A stretch of 31,631 nucleotides of DNA, taken from the NCBI GenBank assembly GCA_040877875.1, contig JBBDNC010000048.1, positions 1-31,631 of the forward strand. Direction: 5' to 3'. The position numbers and the translations under genes were made by a program. Below the pieces are notes generated by a model. That model searched no databases and was not told the DNA's origin. It was given only the letters and a program-made list of their open reading frames with translations. Below, one piece after another: positions 25,032 to 31,631 of this stretch. The stretch comes from JBBDNC01 sp040877875. Its GTDB lineage: Bacteria; Bacteroidota; Rhodothermia; Balneolales; Balneolaceae. Positions within the stretch are counted from its first letter, which is position 1. Every line of letters begins with the position of its first letter.

Positions 25032-26885
25032 TCAACCCTTCAATTTATGACTCAGCTCCTCTGCCTGATCCAGCATTTGTTCAAATATTTTCAACCCTTT
25101 CTCCCAAAATCCGGGGTCCCGGATATCCATCCCCAATTTGGCCACAAGATTATGTGGCCAATCCGACCCACCCGACTCCAGCACATCCATATAGCGCCCG
25201 GCAAACCCGTTGTCCGGGTCCTGATAGGATTGATAGAGTGCCAATACCAACAACTCTCCGAATGCATACGCATACACGTATCCGGGCGAGTGCAGAAAAT
25301 GAGGAATATAACACCACCAAAGCCGATATTCATCGGTCAATGCTACCTCTTCCCCATAAAGGTCTTTTTGGGTTTGCAGCCACTTGTTTGAAAACTGATC
25401 GGTTGTCAGTTCCCCTTCTTCCCTGCGAGCGGTATGAATCGCATTCTCAAACCGGTTCATGGAGATCTGGCGAAACACGGTTGCAACCGTATCGTCGATC
25501 TTGCTGACCAGAAGCGCCAGTTTCTCTTCAGGTTCATCCATCTGATTCATTAATTTATCGAATACCAGCATTTCTCCAAAAACCGACGCAGTTTCGGCGG
25601 TTGTCAGCGGCGTGCCCGACTGAAGTTCTCCCTGTTTTCTTGAAAGGTATTGATGGACACCGTGCCCCAGCTCATGGGCCAGGGTTTGAACATCACGAAG
25701 CTGCCCGTCGAAATTCATAAATACATAAGGGTGAACGGACGTCACTGTGCTCGCAGAATAAGCTCCTCCCCGTTTTCCCGGACGAATCGCCGCATCGATC
25801 CATTCCTTTTCAAAAAACTTATAGGCAATTTTCCCCATTTCCGGATGGAAATTCCCATAGGCATCGAGAACCATCTCACGGGCCTCCTCCCACTTTACAG
25901 TGGTTTGACTTTTCGCCAACGGTGCATAACGGTCATAGTCATAAAGTTTGTCATAGCCCAACAGTTTTCGCTTCAAATTATAGTAGCGTTGCACCAGGGA
26001 ATAATGGCCGGTTACACTCTCAATCAATGCCTCAACCGTCTCACCGTCGGTCTGGTTCGCCAGGTTCCTGGAACTGATCCAGCTCTCGTATCCCCGCAGC
26101 TTGTCGTTGGTATGTTTGTCGGCAAGCAAGGTATTAAATATAAAAGTAAGTGTACGGCTGAGATCTTTAAACCCGGTTGTCAACGATTGATGAGCCCGTT
26201 CCCGTAAACCGCGGTCGTTGCTATGCAATTTACTTAATACCTGCTGTTCGGTCAGCTCCTCTCCGTCCAGTTCAAACCTGGCGGCTCCCAGTGTCTCATC
26301 AAAATACCGATTCCAGGCCGACCGCCCGGTTACAGATTTGGCAGTCAGAATCTGTTCCTGCTTTTCTTCCAGAATATGAGGTTTATAATACCGGGAAGTC
26401 TCCAGGTAATGGCGATAAGGTTTCAGCAAATCGCTCTCAATCCATTTGCTTGCCCGGCCCTCATCAAAAGCCAGCCATTCAACATTATAGAACACCAGTT
26501 TCTGACTGATTTCCGATCCAAGTTCATTGGCCTCCTGCAACAGTTTGCCCATCGCCGGATTTTCCGTATTTGTCGACCAGATCAGATGGGCATATGAACC
26601 GATCTTACCCGCTTTCTGAATAATTTTCTCATATTCTCGGAGGGATTGTAAAAATTCCTGCTTTGTCAAAGAGTGAATCCTCCCCTTGTACCGGTCCGCA
26701 AAAACCCCGGCCTCTTCCAGTACGGTTTTACGATCCTCTTTCAAAGCCGGATCCTCGGGAGAGGCATACAGATCCGACAAATCCCACACAACCTGCTCCG
26801 CACCCGTTTCCTGTTTTTTTTTCATTTGATTAAGATTGGCACCCGTACTCATGTGATCCATTAAAATTCTGTTGACACCTTCCAT
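25032..26885 (-). CDS. pepF: M3-family oligoendopeptidase F
   Basis: 617 residues with the M3 zinc site HELGH at 404-408 and the downstream conserved glutamate region (TTAETASVFGEML, ~430). The N-terminal VVWDLSDLYASPED and the C-terminal IPHFLHSPGYVYAYAFGELL are typical of PepF. These cytoplasmic metallopeptidases cut short oligopeptides. Internal Met codons at about residues 9, 12 and 21 (26861, 26852, 26825) are plausible alternative starts; the conserved domain begins only at ~33, so the first ~20 residues may not be translated. The GAF protein gene follows after 7 bp on the same strand. Upstream it is divergent from the 2-oxoglutarate enzyme, with a 348-bp spacer. Confidence 0.93.
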   Translation of the reverse strand: MEGVNRILMDHMSTGANLNQMKKKQETGAEQVVWDLSDLYASPEDPALKEDRKTVLEEAGVFADRYKGRIHSLTKQEFLQSLREYEKIIQKAGKIGSYAHLIWSTNTENPAMGKLLQEANELGSEISQKLVFYNVEWLAFDEGRASKWIESDLLKPYRHYLETSRYYKPHILEEKQEQILTAKSVTGRSAWNRYFDETLGAARFELDGEELTEQQVLSKLHSNDRGLRERAHQSLTTGFKDLSRTLTFIFNTLLADKHTNDKLRGYESWISSRNLANQTDGETVEALIESVTGHYSLVQRYYNLKRKLLGYDKLYDYDRYAPLAKSQTTVKWEEAREMVLDAYGNFHPEMGKIAYKFFEKEWIDAAIRPGKRGGAYSASTVTSVHPYVFMNFDGQLRDVQTLAHELGHGVHQYLSRKQGELQSGTPLTTAETASVFGEMLVFDKLMNQMDEPEEKLALLVSKIDDTVATVFRQISMNRFENAIHTARREEGELTTDQFSNKWLQTQKDLYGEEVALTDEYRLWWCYIPHFLHSPGYVYAYAFGELLVLALYQSYQDPDNGFAGRYMDVLESGGSDWPHNLVAKLGMDIRDPGFWEKGLKIFEQMLDQAEELSHKLKG

Positions 26886-27233
26886 GAAGTATTAAAAGAG
26901 ATGGAAGAAGGATGTTAAAATTTTCCTGACTCTGCCTCAGGATGATTTTTAAAGCAGTGTAATATAATGAAACAGCCGGCGTCTTTAAATCTGTTTTACA
27001 ACCGGATATTTAGCAGGAAGCCTGTTAAATCAGATCGTATTTTTATCGAATAATGGTTAATTTTGCATACTTTGAAATATCAGTTGGGAACCTATTTGTT
27101 TCCCAGATGTTATGTTTATCCGGCAAGGGGTTTAAAAGAATAAAATTTCATAAAGTATATATTTAATAAAAACAATATTTTATACTTTACCCCTGATAGA
27201 TTTTGATGAATAAAAAAATCCGATCTAATTATT
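26886..27233. other. 348-bp AT-rich divergent promoter region
   Basis: This lies between divergent pepF and the 2-oxoglutarate enzyme gene and must hold both promoters. It is strongly AT-rich near the plus-strand gene (about 27140-27190). I could not assign a convincing -10/-35 pair, operator, riboswitch or small ORF. Confidence 0.4.
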
Positions 27234-30200
27234 TTGAAATCACTTGAATCAGTATTCGGCCCGAATAGTGCTCTCGTAGAAGAGTTATACAATCAATATC
27301 AGGAGGATCCGGAGCTTGTACCCGACCACTGGCGACGTTATTTCGATGAGCATGAAGGCAAGGCGGCGGGCGACAAAGTGGAAGCAAAAGAGGGCAACGG
27401 CCAAAAAATAGCGGAACCTCCTGAAAAACGCCCTGCTGAGAAGCCCGATCAGGTCGCTAAAAAAGAAGGTAAGGAGACGGATCGTAAAAAAGAAGAAGCC
27501 CCGATTCCCGAGGGAGCCGAGGTTGAGAAAATCAAGGGGGTGTCCGCCCGTATTTCTGAAAATATGGACGAAAGCCTGACCGTCCCGACGGCGACGTCCT
27601 TAAGAGTACTGCCGGTAAAAATGCTGACTGAAGACAGGACGATTATCAACCGGCATCTACTTCAGCGGGGGGAACCGAAATCTACTTTTACCCATTATAT
27701 CGGTTGGGCAGTCGTAACTGCATTAAAAGAATTTCCGAACCTGAATTCATCCTATGTTAAGAAAGAAGAGGCTCCCCACCGGATAAAGCCGGGGCAGGTG
27801 AATCTCGGGATCGCTATCGATATTCAAAATAAAGACGGTTCGCGAAATCTTGTAGTTCCCAATATCAAGGGGGTTGACAAGATGAATTTCAGGGAGTTTC
27901 TATATGCTTTTTCGAAGTTAATCGACAAAGCACGAAACGGAAATCTTGAGCTCAGTGACTTCCAGAATACAACGATCAGTATCACCAATCCGGGAACCAT
28001 TGGAACCGTATCCTCAGTTCCCCGGCTCATGAAAGGACAAGGCGCCATCGTTGCCACCGGTGCGATCGACTATCCGGCTGAATTCCAGTCAATGTCACAG
28101 GAAGTTCTCAATCAATTGGGAATCAGCAAGGTGATGACGATGACCTGTACCTACGATCACCGGATCATACAGGGGGCTGAATCCGGTTCTTTTCTTCAAA
28201 AAATTCACCGGCTTCTGAATGGCGAAGAAGACTTCTATGACTCTATTTTTTCCGACCTGGAAATCCCTTATGAGCCCCTCCCCTTCGGACAGGATAAATA
28301 TGAAGGCCAGCTCAGTGGAAAAGGCAATACACTTGAACAGGATCGGCGGGCGGTTGCAGTTTGGCGGCTGATTAACATGTATCGAATGCGGGGGCATGTA
28401 CTGGCAGACCTCGATCCGCTGGGAACCGAACCGGGTCACAGCCCGGAACTCGACCTGGATTACTACGCGCTTTCTCTTTGGGACCTCGACAGGGAATTTT
28501 ATTGCGGCGGCCTTGGCGGTTATGAGACAGCCAAGCTTCGGGATATTATCCGTCTGCTTCGGAACACCTATTCCGGCACGGTCGGTGCCGAATATATGCA
28601 CCTGCTTGAAATGGAGGAACGAAACTGGCTGCGCGAGCGGATGGAGTCGACAACCAATACCCCGAACCTTACCAAAACGGAGAAGGAAAATATCCTCCAC
28701 AAGCTCAATCAGGCCATGGCATTCGAGCAGTTTCTCCATAAGAAATACATCGGCCATAAACGATTCTCGCTCGAAGGTGCTGAAACGCTGATACCGATGA
28801 TGCACTCATTATTGGAAAAAGCTGTTGATGAGGACATTAAAAAATTCTTTTTCGGCATGGCACACAGGGGAAGGCTGAACATTCTGGTAAATATTATGAA
28901 CAAACCCTACCGGAAGGTTTTTGCTGACTTTGAAGGCAATATCGACCCTGAAACCATTCAGGGATCCGGAGATGTTAAATATCACCTGGGATCAAAAGGA
29001 GAATACAAGATTGAAAACGGCGCCTCTATTGATTTGGAATTGATGCCGAATCCCAGCCACCTCGAATCCGTAAACCCGGTTGTTGAAGGGGCTACAAGAG
29101 CCATTCAGGACCACAATGATGACGAGGAAGCCAGAAAGAAATTTGTTCCGCTTCTGATTCATGGAGATGCGGCGTTTGCAGGGCAGGGCGTGGTAGCCGA
29201 GACATTGAATATGTCGCAACTTCGCGGTTATGAAACCGGCGGAACCTTGCATGTAATCATTAACAATCAAATCGGGTTTACGACTCTTCCCGAAGATGCC
29301 CGTTCCACGGAGTATACTTCCGATCTGGCAAAAATGATTCTTGCGCCGATCTTTCACGTAAACGGTGACGATCCCGAAGCGGCCGTCCATGCCATGAAAA
29401 TGGCCCTTGAGTATCGACAACAGTTTGGCAAGGATGTCGTGATCGACCTGGTCTGTTACAGGAAGCACGGACACAACGAGGGAGATGAGCCGGCATTCAC
29501 CCAGCCCGGCCTGTATAAAGAAATTGAAAATCACCCGACCGTACGGGATCAGTATGTAAAGGAACTTCTGAGAAAAGGTGAATTTACGGAAGAGGAAATG
29601 CAGGAGATATTTGATGAATTTGATGAACTCCTGCAACAAGCTTTTGAAGATGCCAAAAGTTCTCCGGGCCTTGAAGTCACGGAAAGTATGCTGAAGCGTC
29701 CTGAAAAAGATCAAAAAGAACGGGATTCTTTCCCTGATACAACCTATTCAGTCGAGGAACTGAAGGATATAGCCATTCGACTCAATACCGTTCCGAAAGA
29801 CTTCGATGCCAATCCAAAGCTGCTCAGGCAGCTTGCCAAACGCGCAGAACTGGTGGAAAAAAATGAAAAGAAACTGGACTGGGGCTTTGCCGAGGCCCTG
29901 GCATTCGGCTCCCTTCTTAAAAGTGGGATTACTGTGCGTCTGACCGGTCAGGATGCTGAACGGGGTACTTTTTCTCACCGTCATGCGGTATTGCACGGGA
30001 CTAATACGGATCAGCGGTTTATCCCATTGAATAATCTGAGTGAGGATCAGGCACCGTTCTACCCTTACAACAGCCTTCTGAGTGAATTTGCCGCCCTCGG
30101 TTTTGAATTCGGTTACAGCGCCGCTCAGCCCAATGCACTCGTAATCTGGGAGGCCCAATTCGGCGATTTCGCAAACGGCGCCCAGATTATTATCGATCAG

Positions 30201-30899
30201 TACATTGCATCCTCGGAAGCAAAGTGGGGACAGAAATCAGCCCTCGTTATGACGCTTCCGCATGGATTTGAAGGCCAGGGCCCGGAACACTCTTCTGCAC
30301 GTCTTGAACGCTTCCTCCAGCTTTGTGCAGAGGATAATATGCAAATCTTGAACCTGACAACACCGGACCAATACTTCCATGCACTGAGAAAACAGGCTCT
30401 GCAGGATAAAAAGAAACCTCTTATCATCATGTCTCCAAAAAGCCTGTTGCGTCACCCCCAGGCCGTATGCAACGTGGATGAGCTGGCAAATGGCAAGTTC
30501 AAGCCACTGATTCCGGATCCTGAGGCTGAGGATAGCGGTGCGATTGACCGGCTTATTATTTGCTCGGGAAAGGTGTATTTTGATTTAATCAAACACCGGG
30601 AAGAGAAGGGTAAAAAGAATGTTGCCATTGCCCGGATGGAACAGCTTTATCCGTATCCGGATCGTGATATTGAAGCACTGCTTGATGATTACAAGCACGT
30701 CAAAATTATCGTCTGGTGTCAGGAGGAGCCTAAAAATATGGGAAGCTGGTCGTACATTGCTTCACGTTTGACCCGGCAACTCAACAAAAAACAGGAGTTG
30801 CACTATACCGGACGGCAGGCTTCCGCCTCCCCGGCCACTGGCCAGAAAAAAATTCATGACGCAGAACAGCAACGCCTCGTTGAAGAAGCAATCGGGTAA
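27234..30899 (+). CDS. kgd: Multifunctional 2-oxoglutarate dehydrogenase/decarboxylase (E1 plus E2-like domain), TTG start
   Basis: 1221 residues. It begins with the OGDH N-terminal docking motif (FGPNSALVEELYNQYQEDPE, ~8-27), then a Lys/Glu/Pro-rich linker to ~105 and an acyltransferase-like E2 domain (~106-335) with active-site TYDHR (306-310, His309). Next is the thiamine-dependent E1 domain, with AHRGRLN (~541), GD at 644-645 and NN at 677-678 (the TPP-binding GDG-x-NN motif, here GDA). Last is the transketolase-like region (~885-1215, with SHRHAVLHGTNT and HGFEGQGPEHSSARLERFL). It lacks a lipoyl domain. This is the architecture of mycobacterial KGD, also common in this group. It converts 2-oxoglutarate in the TCA cycle (decarboxylase, or dehydrogenase with a separate lipoyl partner). 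TTG at 27234 is the only sensible start; an in-frame stop lies 27 bp upstream. Confidence 0.95.
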   Translation: MKSLESVFGPNSALVEELYNQYQEDPELVPDHWRRYFDEHEGKAAGDKVEAKEGNGQKIAEPPEKRPAEKPDQVAKKEGKETDRKKEEAPIPEGAEVEKIKGVSARISENMDESLTVPTATSLRVLPVKMLTEDRTIINRHLLQRGEPKSTFTHYIGWAVVTALKEFPNLNSSYVKKEEAPHRIKPGQVNLGIAIDIQNKDGSRNLVVPNIKGVDKMNFREFLYAFSKLIDKARNGNLELSDFQNTTISITNPGTIGTVSSVPRLMKGQGAIVATGAIDYPAEFQSMSQEVLNQLGISKVMTMTCTYDHRIIQGAESGSFLQKIHRLLNGEEDFYDSIFSDLEIPYEPLPFGQDKYEGQLSGKGNTLEQDRRAVAVWRLINMYRMRGHVLADLDPLGTEPGHSPELDLDYYALSLWDLDREFYCGGLGGYETAKLRDIIRLLRNTYSGTVGAEYMHLLEMEERNWLRERMESTTNTPNLTKTEKENILHKLNQAMAFEQFLHKKYIGHKRFSLEGAETLIPMMHSLLEKAVDEDIKKFFFGMAHRGRLNILVNIMNKPYRKVFADFEGNIDPETIQGSGDVKYHLGSKGEYKIENGASIDLELMPNPSHLESVNPVVEGATRAIQDHNDDEEARKKFVPLLIHGDAAFAGQGVVAETLNMSQLRGYETGGTLHVIINNQIGFTTLPEDARSTEYTSDLAKMILAPIFHVNGDDPEAAVHAMKMALEYRQQFGKDVVIDLVCYRKHGHNEGDEPAFTQPGLYKEIENHPTVRDQYVKELLRKGEFTEEEMQEIFDEFDELLQQAFEDAKSSPGLEVTESMLKRPEKDQKERDSFPDTTYSVEELKDIAIRLNTVPKDFDANPKLLRQLAKRAELVEKNEKKLDWGFAEALAFGSLLKSGITVRLTGQDAERGTFSHRHAVLHGTNTDQRFIPLNNLSEDQAPFYPYNSLLSEFAALGFEFGYSAAQPNALVIWEAQFGDFANGAQIIIDQYIASSEAKWGQKSALVMTLPHGFEGQGPEHSSARLERFLQLCAEDNMQILNLTTPDQYFHALRKQALQDKKKPLIIMSPKSLLRHPQAVCNVDELANGKFKPLIPDPEAEDSGAIDRLIICSGKVYFDLIKHREEKGKKNVAIARMEQLYPYPDRDIEALLDDYKHVKIIVWCQEEPKNMGSWSYIASRLTRQLNKKQELHYTGRQASASPATGQKKIHDAEQQRLVEEAIG

Positions 30900-30901
30900 A
30901 A

Positions 30902-30960
30902 CAGTGTATCAGTGGGTCAGTGGGTCAGTGGGTCAGTGTATCAGTGGGTCAGCAGTGAGT
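30902..30960. repeat. Octamer tandem array (CAGTGTAT / CAGTGGGT)
   Basis: Six consecutive 8-bp units, in order CAGTGTAT, CAGTGGGT x3, CAGTGTAT, CAGTGGGT (30902-30949), then CAG and CAGTGAGT to 30960. It begins 3 bases after the kgd stop codon. The CAGT core is shared with the heptamers at 2878-2900, so the arrays look like relatives. It may vary by slippage and affect the 3' end of the mRNA. Confidence 0.8.
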
Positions 30961-31059
30961 TGGAATAGATGTGGGTCTTGGGTACACACCCCGGGACTTG
31001 TTCCACGAACACACCCCTCGCTTGTCCGACACCGCCTTGTGGCGGGTGCGGACTTCGCT

Positions 31060-31165
31060 TTCCCCTCTCGAGAGGGGAAGGAATGGTCCTGATCAATGAC
31101 CCGAAGCCTCCCCTCTCGAGAGGGGACGGTATAGCCAAGTAGGCGTCAGCCGGCTTGGCTATACC
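31060..31165. repeat. CTCGAG-centred palindromes plus a 12-bp hairpin
   Basis: 31060-31079 is a 20-bp perfect palindrome (TTCCCCTCTCGAGAGGGGAA) and 31109-31126 an 18-bp one with the same CCCCTCTCGAGAGGGG core as 15027-15046. 31128-31139 pairs exactly with 31154-31165 (GGTATAGCCAAG and its complement) around a 14-nt loop. No gene is seen in 30900-31253. The surrounding text shares ACACACCCCGG with the cluster near 15000. Confidence 0.75.
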
Positions 31166-31253
31166 CGGGGTGTGTCCGCGGGTCCTTTTCAATCCCTCGT
31201 GACTCACTCTCCATTTCCTTTATCTCCACTTTTGCCTCAATAACTTCTCACTT

Positions 31254-31631
31254 CTACGTTCTGAACGGGCAGTATTCTGCAAAATTCCTTTCGGTTTCAT
31301 AGAGTTTGACAGAATACAAATAGGAGCCATCGGATGCCGTCTCCTCCACTTCCGATTTGAGTTCTTCAAAAAATTTTTTCGCCAGATTCTCGGTTGTCGG
31401 TATGACGCCTTTCAAAAAGGGGACATCGGTATTCAGGTTTTTGTGGTCGCACGGCCGGATGACCCATTTAACGATAATCTGTTTTAACCGGCTCAAGTCA
31501 ATCACAAAACCGGTCTGCGGATCCGGTTCCCCGGCAACCGTAACCTCCAGGACATAATTATGTCCATGCCAGTTTGCATGGTTGCACTTGCCGAAGGTTT
31601 CCAGGTTCCATTCGTCTGACATTTCCGGGTT
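31254..31631 (-). CDS. queD: 6-carboxytetrahydropterin / 6-pyruvoyltetrahydropterin synthase family, 5' end missing
   Basis: The visible 126 residues end the gene, which runs off the right edge. Motifs seen: catalytic Cys in FGKCNH, zinc ligands in NWHGHNY, a substrate-site Asp/His region (CDHKNLN) and PTTENLAKKFFEEL with C-terminal LYETERNFAEYC. An ATG at 31622 is in frame, but the codons before it (N-P-E) continue the conserved 'NPE' lead-in, so that Met is internal. About 15-20 residues, including the first zinc His, lie outside the window. QueD makes 6-carboxytetrahydropterin for queuosine; PTPS makes the biopterin precursor, and the sequence seen here does not separate the two. queD is therefore a family-level symbol. 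Confidence 0.85.
   Translation of the reverse strand, partial: NPEMSDEWNLETFGKCNHANWHGHNYVLEVTVAGEPDPQTGFVIDLSRLKQIIVKWVIRPCDHKNLNTDVPFLKGVIPTTENLAKKFFEELKSEVEETASDGSYLYSVKLYETERNFAEYCPFRT

Noticed and set aside
24875..25507. Long plus-strand open frame (210 codons) opposite two genes
   Set aside because: It lies antisense to the GAF and pepF genes, whose own frames have clear domains; its protein has no motif and is a shadow.
28992..29714. Minus-strand open frame of 240 codons
   Set aside because: It is antisense to the E1 domain of the 2-oxoglutarate enzyme, where the plus-strand frame carries the conserved motifs.

Overview
The window looks like chromosomal DNA of a Bacteroidota/Balneolota-type bacterium; Balneolaceae is my best guess. 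This is inferred from gene content: a SusC-like TonB receptor with an N-terminal carboxypeptidase-regulatory domain, HU proteins of the Bacteroidota type, a short primary sigma factor without region 1.1, a two-component sensor with a double beta-propeller, and a fused 2-oxoglutarate dehydrogenase/decarboxylase with an E2-like domain. Some genes have clear Shine-Dalgarno sites (18456-19088 and 16854-18362), and several start with TTG or GTG. Most of the window is housekeeping or core genome. The accessory signals are a decayed type IV toxin-antitoxin locus and an unusually rich set of short intergenic repeats.

Layout. 1-146: dispersed repeat. 366-1830: two overlapping HU-family genes; the second is a membrane-spanning HU-LysM protein. 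2261-2893: Dabb protein and Smr-domain protein. 2878-3032: long inverted repeat between convergent genes. 3041-5968: TonB-dependent receptor. 6213-7037: repeat and SIMPL-domain protein. 7194-11552: tesA-like esterase divergent from an ABC ATPase/permease pair, the same arrangement as tesA-ybbA-ybbP in enterobacteria. 11574-12707: AbiEi antitoxin, a broken AbiEii toxin remnant and a duplicated upstream motif that may be its operator. 12728-14955: heptamer array, CorA transporter, tandem universal stress protein. 15007-15115: palindromic repeats.

15202-22058 is a minus-strand block: double-propeller histidine kinase, LuxR-type response regulator, a lipoprotein with a Tyr-rich then Ser/Arg-rich body, and a FadL-like outer-membrane protein. 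The order suggests that the kinase and regulator may control the two envelope genes. It is followed, also on the minus strand, by rpoD (22331-23185) with a 166-bp MITE-like element in its upstream region, then a GAF-GAF-degenerate GGDEF protein and the M3 oligopeptidase pepF. On the plus strand 27234-30899 encodes the 1221-residue 2-oxoglutarate enzyme. The window ends in an octamer array, more palindromic repeats and the 5'-truncated queD/PTPS-family gene.

No rRNA, tRNA, CRISPR array, intact transposase or prophage gene was found. The most notable points are the HU-LysM protein beside a divergent HU paralog, the orphaned AbiEi antitoxin with a start-less, truncated toxin, and at least four separate families of short intergenic repeats (hairpin-ended ~145-bp elements, heptamer/octamer arrays, CTCGAG-centred palindromes and a TA-flanked MITE).
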